A stretch of 64,000 bases of DNA, from the NCBI RefSeq assembly GCF_011761235.1, contig NZ_JAAOYW010000002.1, forward strand, positions 124,001-188,000, read 5' to 3'. Both the position numbers and the translations under genes were made by a program. Shown piece by piece: positions 7,652-14,794 of this stretch (positions are counted from its first letter, which is position 1; each line of letters opens with the position of its first letter). The DNA comes from Frigoribacterium faeni (lineage in GTDB: Bacteria > Actinomycetota > Actinomycetes > Actinomycetales > Microbacteriaceae). The notes below the pieces were generated by a model. The model made no database searches. It worked only from the letters and a program-made list of their open reading frames with translations, and had not been told where the DNA came from.

Positions 7652-7657
7652 AGCCTA
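7652..7657 (-). promoter_or_regulatory. Putative leaderless -10 (TAGGCT)
   Basis: TAGGCT on the minus strand, six bases before the GTG at 7645; supports that start. Confidence 0.5.
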
Positions 7658-7739
7658 GCCCGCCCCTGCCCCCGCCCCGCCCTGCCCTTGCGTCTGCCCC
7701 GGTGTCAGCCCCTGCCCGGCCCGGCTCTGCTCTCCCCGT

Positions 7740-7829
7740 TCAGGAACACGCGTCCTGACCCGGCACGAGGGAGGGACCGAGCGTCCTGAGTCGTGCACGG
7801 ATCAGGACGCCGTGCCGCGCCGTTCCTGA
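7740..7829. repeat. Nested inverted repeats downstream of quinone reductase gene
   Basis: TCAGGAAC at 7740-7747 pairs with GTTCCTGA at 7822-7829. Between them lie further complementary words (CGTCCTGA..., CGGCACG / CGTGCCG, TCAGGACG) that can fold into several alternative hairpins. It lies 3' of the quinone reductase gene and about 80 bases upstream of the MBL promoter, so termination is the simplest role. Confidence 0.6.
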
Positions 7830-7851
7830 GTCCTGACGCCGCCCCGCCGGC

Positions 7852-8880
7852 TCAGCCCTGGGCGACGTCGATGAGCACCTTGCCCGTGACCCCGCCCTCG
7901 ACGGCGTCGTGCGCCTCGGCGGTCTGCCCGAGCTCGAAGCGGTGCAGCGGCAGGCCCGCGTCCTCGCCCACGGGCAGGGCGCCGTCGCGGACGGCCGCCG
8001 TGACGTCCTCCGCGGCCGCCTGCAGCGCCTCCTCGCCCACCGTGTAGAGCAGCACGAACTGGTACCGGGTGTTGGTGCCCATGTTGGCGCGCAGCGGCAG
8101 CTGGACCTCGTCGCCGCCGTCGTTGGCGTAGATCGCGACGGAGGCGCGGGTCGCGACGACCGCCGCGACCAGCTCGGCGTTCTGCCGGATCGACACCTCG
8201 ACGACGATCTGCACGCCGTCCGGCGCGATGCGGCGGATCTCGGCGGCGGCGTCCTGCTCCTTGTAGTTGACGACGTGGTGCGCGCCGGCCGCCCGGGCCA
8301 GCGCGGCCTTCTCGTCGCCCGAGATCGTCGTGACGACGGTCGCGCCCGCCCACGCGGCGAGCTGGATCGCGGCGTGGCCGACGGCGCCCGCACCGCCCGA
8401 GACGAGCACGGTCACGCCGTCGAGCGCACCGGGGGAGAGCCGCGAGGGGCCGTCCTCGTGCACCGTCAGCGCGCGGTGCGCCGTCATGGCCGGCACCCCG
8501 AGGCTCGCCCCGAGGTCGAACGAGGCGCCGTCGGGCAGGGCGACGACGCGCTCGCGCGGCAGCACCGTGTACTCCTGCGCCGTGCCGGTCGCGTGCCCGT
8601 TCGCCGAGATGAACGACCAGACCCGGTCGCCGACCGCCAGGTCGTCCACGCCCTCGCCGACCGCGTCGACGACGCCCGAGCCGTCCTGGTTCGGGGTGAC
8701 CTCCGGGTACGGCACGTCGCCGCCGCTCGTCGTGCCCGTGCGCGACTTCCAGTCGGTCGGGTTGACTCCCGACACGACGACGCGCACCCGAACCTCGCCG
8801 GGCCCCGGCTCGGGCACCTCGCGCTCGACGAGGTGCAGGACGGACGACGGACCGGTCTCGGTGTAGATGATCGACTTCAT
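7852..8880 (-). CDS. NADPH:quinone oxidoreductase (MDR family)
   Basis: The 342-residue protein is a zinc-independent medium-chain dehydrogenase/reductase of the quinone reductase type. It has the GroES-like N-terminal domain (PGPGEVRVRVVVSGVNPTDWKSR, GSGVVDAVGEGVDDLAVGDRVW) and a Rossmann domain with VLVSGGAGAVGHAAIQLA near residue 155. The catalytic-zinc Cys of alcohol dehydrogenases is absent. It should reduce quinones or activated alkenes with NADPH; the natural substrate is unknown. The ATG at 8880 has GGGGG seven bases upstream as a possible ribosome binding site. It is divergent from the histidine kinase gene, 66 bases away. Confidence 0.88.
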   Translation of the reverse strand: MKSIIYTETGPSSVLHLVEREVPEPGPGEVRVRVVVSGVNPTDWKSRTGTTSGGDVPYPEVTPNQDGSGVVDAVGEGVDDLAVGDRVWSFISANGHATGTAQEYTVLPRERVVALPDGASFDLGASLGVPAMTAHRALTVHEDGPSRLSPGALDGVTVLVSGGAGAVGHAAIQLAAWAGATVVTTISGDEKAALARAAGAHHVVNYKEQDAAAEIRRIAPDGVQIVVEVSIRQNAELVAAVVATRASVAIYANDGGDEVQLPLRANMGTNTRYQFVLLYTVGEEALQAAAEDVTAAVRDGALPVGEDAGLPLHRFELGQTAEAHDAVEGGVTGKVLIDVAQG

Positions 8881-8934
8881 GCCCCCAGTCAACGACGCGG
8901 CGGCGACCCGTGTTCCGTCCGGCCCTACATCGAC

Positions 8935-8940
8935 GAGGAT
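8935..8940 (+). promoter_or_regulatory. Putative leaderless -10 (GAGGAT)
   Basis: GAGGAT followed by six bases and the ATG at 8947. The first position is G rather than T, so it is weaker than most of the set. Confidence 0.3.
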
Positions 8941-8946
8941 GAGGGC

Positions 8947-10407
8947 ATGAGCACACCTCGGGGGGAGGGCGGCAGTGGCGCCGCCCCGCACTGGACGCCC
9001 GTCGCCCGTCCCGCCGACCGGACGCCCGCCTCCGCCGCCGACCCCCGCCCGGCCCGCGTCGTCGCCTGGGTCGTCGTCGTGTCGCTGCTCGTCATCGTCG
9101 CCGTCTCGGTCGCCGCCCTGGTCGCCGCCCGCGGCCTCGCCGAGGCCGAGTCGGTGCGCGACGCCGCCGACCGCGCCGACCGCATCGCCGACGCCGTCGT
9201 CGAGCCCGCCCTCACCGACGCGCTCGTCGACGGGGACGAGGAGGCGCGGCGCGCCATGGACGACGAGGTCCGGACCCACGTGCTCAGCGACAGCATCGTC
9301 CGGGTCAAGATCTGGGACGACACCGGCCGCGTCGTCTGGTCGGACGAGCCCGCCCTGATCGACCGCAGCTTCGCGCTCGGCGACGAGGACCTCGAGGCGC
9401 TCGCCGAGGGCGGCGACGGCGTCGAGGCGGAGGTCAGCGACCTCACGGCGCCCGAGAACGAGTACGAGCGCGACAGCGGCAAGCTGCTCGAGGCCTACCG
9501 CGCGGTCGAGACGCCGGGCGGCCAGGCGCTGCTGTTCGAGGTGTACTTCCGCTACGACGAGGTGCTGCAGCGCAGCGGCCAGCTCTTCGCCGGGTTCGCG
9601 GGCATCACCATCGGCAGCATCGTGCTCGTCGTGCTGCTGCTGCTGCCCGTGCTGCGGCAGCTGCTGCGGGCCCTCGACCGGGCCCGGGTGCAGCGCGAGG
9701 CGCTGCTCGAGCGGGCCCTCGACGCGAGCGCGGACGAGCGGCGCCGGATCGCCGGCGCCCTGCACGACGGGGTGGTGCAGGACCTCGTGGGCGCGTCCCT
9801 CGCCGTTTCGGCCGAGTCCGCCGGCTCGCGGGGCCGCGGCGACGCGGCGACGGCGGACGGCCTCGACCGGGTGGCGGCCGCGCTGCGCGGCAGCGTCGGG
9901 GGACTCCGCTCGCTGCTCGTCGACATCTACCCGCCGAACCTCGCTCGGGCCGGCATCGGCGCGGCGCTCGACGACCTCGCGGCGGGCGTGCGCGCCCGCG
10001 GGGTCGACGTCGTGCTCGCCGCGGACGACGCGTCCGTGCTCGACGACGAGGCGCAGCGGCTCGTGTTCCGGGTGGTGCAGGAGTGCCTCGCGAACGTCGT
10101 CGCCCATGCCCGCGCCTCCTCCGTCGAGATCACGGCGCGGCGCGGCGGCGACGGCGGCGTCGTCGTGACCCTCGCCGACGACGGCGCCGGCTTCGACCCG
10201 GCGCTGCTCACCGGCCCCGAGCCCGACCACTTCGGCCTGCGGGTGCTCGCGGACGTCGCGAGCGCAGGAGGCGCGGCTCTTGACCTGCAGACCGCGCCCG
10301 GTCGGGGCACCCGGTGGCGTGTGACCCTGCCGGCGTCGTCGGTGCGCCCCGCCGCGACGTCCTCGGCGGGCGTGCGACCCGCCGGGACCGACGGGGGAGC
10401 CGCGTGA
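8947..10407 (+). CDS. Sensor histidine kinase (NarL partner type)
   Basis: The 486-residue membrane kinase has a Pro-rich cytosolic start, TM1 at about 38-61, an extracellular sensor region of roughly 150 residues rich in acidic residues, TM2 at about 213-236, then a HisKA_3 dimerisation domain with the phospho-acceptor His273 in RRIAGALHDGVVQDLVG. The HATPase domain has the N-box-like VVQECLANVVAHARAS and the G-box DDGAGFD. This arrangement defines kinases that phosphorylate NarL/LuxR-type regulators. The response regulator gene starts within its stop codon (GTGA overlap), so the two are translationally coupled. The sensor region has no domain I recognise, so the signal is unknown. Confidence 0.93.
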   Translation: MSTPRGEGGSGAAPHWTPVARPADRTPASAADPRPARVVAWVVVVSLLVIVAVSVAALVAARGLAEAESVRDAADRADRIADAVVEPALTDALVDGDEEARRAMDDEVRTHVLSDSIVRVKIWDDTGRVVWSDEPALIDRSFALGDEDLEALAEGGDGVEAEVSDLTAPENEYERDSGKLLEAYRAVETPGGQALLFEVYFRYDEVLQRSGQLFAGFAGITIGSIVLVVLLLLPVLRQLLRALDRARVQREALLERALDASADERRRIAGALHDGVVQDLVGASLAVSAESAGSRGRGDAATADGLDRVAAALRGSVGGLRSLLVDIYPPNLARAGIGAALDDLAAGVRARGVDVVLAADDASVLDDEAQRLVFRVVQECLANVVAHARASSVEITARRGGDGGVVVTLADDGAGFDPALLTGPEPDHFGLRVLADVASAGGAALDLQTAPGRGTRWRVTLPASSVRPAATSSAGVRPAGTDGGAA

Positions 10408-11141
10408 TCCGCGTCGTCGTGGTCGACGACCACCCGCTCGTGCGCCAGGGGCTGCGGTCGCTCGTCGACCAGGCCGACGGCGTCACGGTCGTCGCCGAGG
10501 CGGCCGACGGCGAGCGGGGCGTCGAGGCGGCCGCCCTGCACGAGCCGGACGTCGTGCTCATGGACCTCTCGATGCCCGGCATCGGCGGGGTCGAGGCCAC
10601 GCGCCGCATCGTCGAGGCCGACCCGCGGGTGCGGGTCGTCGTGCTCACCTCCGTGCCCGACGCGTCGGCCGTGCGGGAGGCGCTCGGCGCCGGGGCGGTC
10701 GGCTACCTGCTCAAGGACGCCGAGCCCGCCACCGTCGTGGCCGGCGTCCGGGCCGCGGCCGAGGGCGGGGCGCCGCTCGACCCGCGCGCCGCCCGGGCGC
10801 TGCTGCCCGACCGGACGGGCGCCAGCACGCCCGACCCCGGTGCGGCCGCGCCCGCCGCCGCGCCGCTCGCTGGGCCCGCCGCTGCGCCCGTCGCCGCCGC
10901 GCCCGGCGCCGCGCCCGGTGCCCCGCTCGTCGCGGGCCGGGAGGCCGAGGTGCTGCACCTGCTCGCCCGCGGGCTCGCCAACAAGCAGATCGGCACGCAG
11001 CTCGGCATCAGCGAGCGCACCGTCAAGGCCCACGTCGGCAGCGTGTTCCGCCGCATCGGCGTCGCCGACCGCACCAGCGCCGCCCTCTGGGCACGGGACC
11101 ACGGGTACGGCTCGCCGGGCGGGCCGGGCTCGCCGGCCTGA
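10404..11141 (+). CDS. NarL/LuxR family response regulator
   Basis: The 245-residue protein starts at a GTG overlapping the kinase stop. The receiver domain (residues 1 to about 120) has the acidic pair in VVVVDDHPLVRQG and the phospho-acceptor Asp54 in VLMDLSMPGIGG; the conserved Thr is in VVVLTS and the Lys in YLLKDAEP. A LuxR-type HTH follows at about 175-230 (REAEVLHLLARGLANKQIGTQ and SERTVKAHVGSVFRRIGV). An unusual Ala/Pro linker of about 36 residues (around 138-173) joins the domains, longer than usual. A perfect palindrome 47 bases after its stop codon, in front of the secreted-protein gene, is a candidate operator. Confidence 0.93.
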   Translation: MIRVVVVDDHPLVRQGLRSLVDQADGVTVVAEAADGERGVEAAALHEPDVVLMDLSMPGIGGVEATRRIVEADPRVRVVVLTSVPDASAVREALGAGAVGYLLKDAEPATVVAGVRAAAEGGAPLDPRAARALLPDRTGASTPDPGAAAPAAAPLAGPAAAPVAAAPGAAPGAPLVAGREAEVLHLLARGLANKQIGTQLGISERTVKAHVGSVFRRIGVADRTSAALWARDHGYGSPGGPGSPA

Positions 11142-11148
11142 CCGCCTC

Positions 11149-11190
11149 CGGGACCGGGACCGGGTCCGGGTCAGGGTCAGGGTCAGGGGG
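11149..11190. repeat. Hexameric tandem repeat downstream of response regulator
   Basis: A run of G3-led hexamers: GGGACC twice, then GGGTCC, then GGGTCA three times, ending in a five-G run. It lies directly after the response regulator stop and before a 12-bp palindrome. Low-complexity GC DNA; I assign no function. Confidence 0.7.
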
Positions 11191-11200
11191 TACTAGTACC
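11189..11200. promoter_or_regulatory. Perfect 12-bp palindrome, candidate operator
   Basis: GGTACTAGTACC is a perfect palindrome about 90 bases upstream of the secreted-protein gene and immediately downstream of the two-component genes. NarL-type regulators bind palindromes of about this size, so it is a reasonable candidate for the response regulator's site. Its position and the locally AT-richer sequence suggest promoter DNA; binding is inference. Confidence 0.4.
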
Positions 11201-11236
11201 AAGGTCCGATGGTGCGCCGTGGCGCCCCCCGCGAGA

Positions 11237-11268
11237 GTGGACGCAGGCCCGGGGGACGGGCCGTCCAC
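11237..11268 (+). promoter_or_regulatory. Leader hairpin upstream of secreted-protein gene
   Basis: GTGGAC...GGCCC pairs with GGGCC...GTCCAC (11 bp with a three-base bulge) just before the ribosome binding site. It could modulate translation or stability; no known riboswitch is recognisable. Confidence 0.35.
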
Positions 11269-11289
11269 CCCCTCCACGAGGAGCTCCCC

Positions 11290-12159
11290 ATGACCACCAC
11301 CACCTTCGGCCGCACGGCCCGCTCGCTCCGCGCCGCGGTGCTCGTCGCCGCCGTCGTCGCCGGGTCGCTCGCCCTCTCGGCCGCCCCGGCCAGCGCCTCC
11401 GGCAAGACCAGCGCCGGCGGCGACTACCGCGTCACGATCGGCAGCACGACCTACGACCCGGCCCCCGGCAAGAGCGTCAAGGTCGGCGGGATCGCCCCGT
11501 CGGGCCGCATCGCGGTCCGCGGCGTCAACAACGGCTTCGACATCGACGTCGCCACCCTCGGCGTCTACGACTACACGCTGACCGGCGCCCCCGACACCCA
11601 GCGCATGGTGACGAAGCCCACCGTGGTCTTCGCCTCCAAGGTGCCGACCCTCACGCCGGCGCAGCTGTCCGGCGCGACGATCAAGAGCCTCGAGATCAAG
11701 GACGACACCCTCGTCGTGCTGTTCAGCACCGCGGGCGGCAAGTTCAAGATCCAGGCGAAGGACGGCGCGCAGGGCGGCATCTTCCAGATGGAGTCCGAGT
11801 TCGGCGCCCCCGTCGAGTTCACGCACACCCTCGGCGCCGGCCTGTTCTACTTCGTCAACCAGTACACGGGCAAGGTCAACTTCGGCGACGGCGTCGACCC
11901 CGTGACCTCCGGCACGGGCGCGCACCAGATGCTGCTCGGCAAGGACAGCCCCCAGGTGGCCGCGAAGACGTTCCAGAGCGGCACCGTCACCAAGTGGCTC
12001 GTCCAGTCGGGCGGACGCCTCGGCGGCGTGCTCGGCGAGGACGCCATCGAGCTGAGCGCGGGCGCCACGAACTGCACGAGCCAGTGCCAGGCCCAGAACC
12101 AGATCCGCGGCTCGCTGCCCGTGCCCCCGCTGCCCACCGACCCGACGCCGATCGGCTGA
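11290..12159 (+). CDS. Secreted protein of unknown family
   Basis: The 289-residue product has a Sec signal peptide with an Arg-containing n-region, a hydrophobic core at about 13-33 and a likely cleavage after the ASA near residue 36. The mature part is predicted all-beta, rich in Gly, Thr, Ser and Lys, unlike the Arg-rich cytosolic proteins around it, and resembles hypothetical secreted proteins of actinobacteria. Near the C terminus NCTSQCQAQNQ holds two Cys three residues apart, followed by a Pro-rich tail. The ATG at 11290 follows GAGGAG by six bases. A 5' leader hairpin (11237-11268) and the palindrome at 11189 precede it, and a strong terminator follows. It may be the output of the adjacent two-component system, but I do not recognise its function. 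Confidence 0.8.
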   Translation: MTTTTFGRTARSLRAAVLVAAVVAGSLALSAAPASASGKTSAGGDYRVTIGSTTYDPAPGKSVKVGGIAPSGRIAVRGVNNGFDIDVATLGVYDYTLTGAPDTQRMVTKPTVVFASKVPTLTPAQLSGATIKSLEIKDDTLVVLFSTAGGKFKIQAKDGAQGGIFQMESEFGAPVEFTHTLGAGLFYFVNQYTGKVNFGDGVDPVTSGTGAHQMLLGKDSPQVAAKTFQSGTVTKWLVQSGGRLGGVLGEDAIELSAGATNCTSQCQAQNQIRGSLPVPPLPTDPTPIG

Positions 12160-12185
12160 CGCACGACGCACGACGCACGACCGCC

Positions 12186-12222
12186 ACGGCGGGCCAGCCC
12201 TCCTCGGGGGCTGGCCCGCCGT
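12186..12222 (+). terminator. Strong hairpin terminator
   Basis: A perfect 15-bp stem (ACGGCGGGCCAGCCC and its complement) with a seven-base loop lies 27 bases after the secreted-protein stop. There is no U-tract. The stretch before it contains three tandem GACGCAC-like heptamers at about 12157-12181. Confidence 0.75.
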
Positions 12223-12247
12223 CGCCGTGCACGCCAGACTCGGGGCC

Positions 12248-12892
12248 GTGAGCACACGCGACCGGGCCGGACGGCCTCCCCGAGGGGGAGCCGCGGCGCC
12301 CCTCTGGGTCGAGACCACCATCCGCGCGCCCCTCGACCGCGTGTGGGAGCTGACGCAGACGCCGACCGAGCACGTCCGCTGGGACCTCCGCTTCAGCCGC
12401 ATCGTGCCCGAGGCCGACCTGCCCGGCGGCGGCTGGCGGTTCCGCTACGAGCGGTCGCTGCCGGGGCACGTCATCACCGGCACCGGGACCTCCCTCGGCG
12501 AGAGGGAGAGGCCCGACGGCACCCGCACCTCCGCCCTCCGCTTCGACACCGCCGACCGCCTCTCGCCCCTCCGCGCCGGACGCGGCTACTGGCGCTACGT
12601 CCCCGTCGCCGACGGCGTGCGGTTCGTGACCGGCTACGACTACGAGCCCGGGTTCGGCCGGCTGCTCGACCGCCTCCTCCGCCCCGTCGTGCTGTGGATG
12701 ACCGCCTGGTCGTTCGACCGCCTGCGCATCTGGGCCGAGACCGGCACCCCGCCCGAGTCGTGGCCGCTCGTCTCCGTGCTCGCCGTCTGGCGGGCCGACC
12801 GCCCGCGGGCCTCCCGCTGCGGCACGACCGCGCCCCGACGCGGCGCGCTCGCCGACGCGCCCGCGACCCTCTCGACCCTGGAGGCACCGTGA
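12248..12892 (+). CDS. SRPBCC (START-like) family protein
   Basis: The 214-residue protein resembles the SRPBCC ligand-binding fold: VETTIRAPLDRVWELTQTPTEHVRWD near the start is the typical first strand-helix unit, then the strands GGWRFRYERSLPGHVITGTGTSL, TSALRFDTADRLSPLRAGRGYWRYVPVADGVRFVTGYDYEP and a long C-terminal helix (LDRLLRPVVLWMTAWSFDRLRIWAE). Such domains bind hydrophobic ligands; the ligand is unknown. The GTG at 12248 is preferred to an ATG seven codons upstream, with low confidence. The DUF4166 gene begins within its stop codon, so the two proteins are probably made together and may act on a common lipid-like ligand. Confidence 0.75.
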   Translation: MSTRDRAGRPPRGGAAAPLWVETTIRAPLDRVWELTQTPTEHVRWDLRFSRIVPEADLPGGGWRFRYERSLPGHVITGTGTSLGERERPDGTRTSALRFDTADRLSPLRAGRGYWRYVPVADGVRFVTGYDYEPGFGRLLDRLLRPVVLWMTAWSFDRLRIWAETGTPPESWPLVSVLAVWRADRPRASRCGTTAPRRGALADAPATLSTLEAP

Positions 12893-13677
12893 CCGTCCTG
12901 ACCGCCGCCGCTGCCCTGCCCGCGCGGCTCCGTCGACGGCTGGGCCGCGCTCGCCGTCGCCCCGCGACGCCTCTCTCGCGCACGTCGCGCCCCACGACGG
13001 GCTCGGTCTTCCGTGCCGCGCTCGGCGACGACTTCGACCGGCTGCACCCGCGCCTCCAGGAGCGCTTCGGCGTCTCCGTCGCCGGCGGCCGGGGCTGCGT
13101 CGGCACGGGCGTCATGACGGAGGTGCGGCGCGGCCCCTGGTGGACGGTGCCTTTCTTGCAGATCGGCCGGCTGCGCAACATCCTCATCGCCGACGTGGGC
13201 CGCGACGTGCCGTTCCGCATCGACAACTGGCCGTACGTCGACCCCTTCGGCCGTGAGACCGTCACGTTCGTGCGCGAGTACCGGGCGCCGGGCCGCCGGA
13301 CGGTCAGCCGGTTCGACGCGACCATGGTGCTCGATCCCGAGCGCGGCACCGTCGTCGACTACCTCGGCACGCACCAGCACCTCGCGGTCGACCTCGACCT
13401 GCGCGTCGAGCACGACGGCTCGCTGCACCTCACCTCGCACGCACAGCGGTTCTACGAGGGGCGGGCGGCGTTCCGGTTCCCGATGACCGCGTCGGGCACT
13501 GCGTCGCTGCGCGAGCGGTGGGACGACGAGGCGGGCGTGTTCCGCATCTCGCTCGAGGTGCACAACCGGCTCTTCGGGTTCCTCTTCGGCTACGAGGGCT
13601 GGTTCACCGCCGAGTACCCGCCGGCCGCCGCCGCGCCGGAGCACGTGCGGCCGCTGCGGCACGAGCCGCGCCTGTAG
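12889..13677 (+). CDS. DUF4166 domain-containing protein
   Basis: The 262-residue protein has a basic Arg-rich start of about 40 residues and then the DUF4166 domain: SVFRAALGDDFDRLHPRLQERFG, GTGVMTEVRRGPWW, GRDVPFRIDNWPYVDPFGRETVTFVREY and FGYEGWFTAEYPP at the C terminus. DUF4166 is found alone or fused to NAD-binding or saccharopine-dehydrogenase-like domains; its own function is unknown. The start GTG overlaps the stop of the SRPBCC gene by GTGA, indicating coupling. It converges with the esterase gene, with a direct-repeat block between them. Confidence 0.82.
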   Translation: MTVLTAAAALPARLRRRLGRARRRPATPLSRTSRPTTGSVFRAALGDDFDRLHPRLQERFGVSVAGGRGCVGTGVMTEVRRGPWWTVPFLQIGRLRNILIADVGRDVPFRIDNWPYVDPFGRETVTFVREYRAPGRRTVSRFDATMVLDPERGTVVDYLGTHQHLAVDLDLRVEHDGSLHLTSHAQRFYEGRAAFRFPMTASGTASLRERWDDEAGVFRISLEVHNRLFGFLFGYEGWFTAEYPPAAAAPEHVRPLRHEPRL

Positions 13678-13688
13678 GGCAGCGCCGC

Positions 13689-13741
13689 CTACAGCCCGAA
13701 CGCCCCGCGCCGCCCGGCCCTACAGCCCGAACGCCCCGCGC
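13689..13741. repeat. Duplicated 3' end of the CE7 esterase gene
   Basis: The 22-bp word CTACAGCCCGAACGCCCCGCGC occurs exactly at 13689-13710 and 13720-13741 (period 31). The second copy is the genuine end of the esterase gene, including its stop codon; the first lies beyond it. Similar end duplications occur at 32755 and 45415. Confidence 0.9.
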
Positions 13742-14694
13742 AGCAGCTCCAGCGCCTCGAGGTCGTCCTCGACCCCGCCGCCCTCGTGCCCGTTGTACGG
13801 CCACACGGTGATGCGCTTCTCGCCGGCGTACTCGTGGAACGCCCCGAACACGGTCGACGGCGGGCAGGTCGCGTCCATCAGCGCCGTCGAGAACAGCGCG
13901 GGAGCGGTGGCCCGACGCGCGAACGCGACGCCGTCGAAGTACGAGAGCACCTCGTGCACCGCCTCGGCGCTGTGGCGGTGCACGGCGAGGTACCGGCCGA
14001 TCTGCGCGTACGGCTCGCTGTCGGTGATGACGGAGGCGCGGCGGAAGTCGCAGAGGAACGGCACCCGCGGCACCGCGGCGACCAGCCCGTCGACGAGACC
14101 GGCGACGGCCAGCGCGATGCCGCCTCCTTGGCTCGTGCCCAGCACGGCGACCCGGTCGGCGTCGACGACGTCGAGCGACCGCGCGGCCTCGACGGCCCGC
14201 ACGCCGTCGGTGTAGACGCGGCGGTAGTAGTAGGTGTCGGGGCTCTCGACGCCGCGCGTCATCACGCCGTCGGCCGCGGGACCGGTGCCGGCCGGGTCGG
14301 GGGTGTCGCCCGAGCTCCAGTGCGAGCCCTGGCCGCGGGTGTCCATCTGCAGGTGGGCGAACCCGGCGGACGCCCAGAACAGGTTCTGCTGGGCGTGCCC
14401 GCGGCCGCCCCCGTAGCCGACGAACTCGACGACGGTGGGCAGCAGCTCGCCCGACGCGGCGGCCCCGGCGGGCACCCGCAGCCAGGCGGCAACGCGCTGG
14501 CCGTCGGCGCCGCGGAACGACACGTCGAGCACGTCGACCGTCACGAGCCCGGTGTCGACCGGCTCGGCCCGCACGTCGAGGTCGTGCTCGCGCGCCTCGG
14601 CGAGGGTGCGGCGCCAGAAGTCGTCGAAGTCGTCGGGCTCGGTCTGGGTGCTGCGGTAGGCGCGGAGGGCCGCCTCGTCGAGGTCCGTGTTCAT
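13720..14694 (-). CDS. CE7 family acetylxylan / cephalosporin-C esterase
   Basis: The 324-residue alpha/beta hydrolase matches carbohydrate esterase family 7, which removes acetyl groups from xylooligosaccharides and cephalosporins. It has the family start with DDFDDFWRRTLAEA, the core QMDTRGQGSHWS (RGQ motif), the nucleophile Ser in GTSQGGGIALAVAGL near residue 186, the Asp in TALMDATCPPSTVFGAFHEY near 272 and the His in PYNGHEGGG near 300. Length is normal for a full enzyme, with no signal peptide, so it is cytosolic and probably acts on imported oligosaccharides. The ATG at 14694 has a GGGGG ribosome binding site. The LLM oxidoreductase gene upstream on the same strand is separated by a terminator. 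Confidence 0.9.
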   Translation of the reverse strand: MNTDLDEAALRAYRSTQTEPDDFDDFWRRTLAEAREHDLDVRAEPVDTGLVTVDVLDVSFRGADGQRVAAWLRVPAGAAASGELLPTVVEFVGYGGGRGHAQQNLFWASAGFAHLQMDTRGQGSHWSSGDTPDPAGTGPAADGVMTRGVESPDTYYYRRVYTDGVRAVEAARSLDVVDADRVAVLGTSQGGGIALAVAGLVDGLVAAVPRVPFLCDFRRASVITDSEPYAQIGRYLAVHRHSAEAVHEVLSYFDGVAFARRATAPALFSTALMDATCPPSTVFGAFHEYAGEKRITVWPYNGHEGGGVEDDLEALELLRGAFGL

Positions 14695-14737
14695 GCCCCC
14701 TGTCTACAGGCCGCGGGCCGTCACGGGACGAGGAGGC

Positions 14738-14763
14738 GCGCCCCGGCCGGCGAGCCGGGGCGC
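14738..14763 (-). terminator. Hairpin terminator of LLM oxidoreductase gene
   Basis: A 10-bp perfect stem (GCGCCCCGGC / GCCGGGGCGC) with a six-base loop, 31 bases after the stop of the LLM gene and 43 bases before the esterase start. Confidence 0.6.
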
Positions 14764-14794
14764 CGCCCGTCGTCGGCGGCGAGGGCGACCCGGC

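Noticed and set aside
13689-13710. Inverted-repeat terminator at the esterase 3' end
   Set aside because: The repeated words are in direct, not inverted, orientation and cannot form the hairpin.
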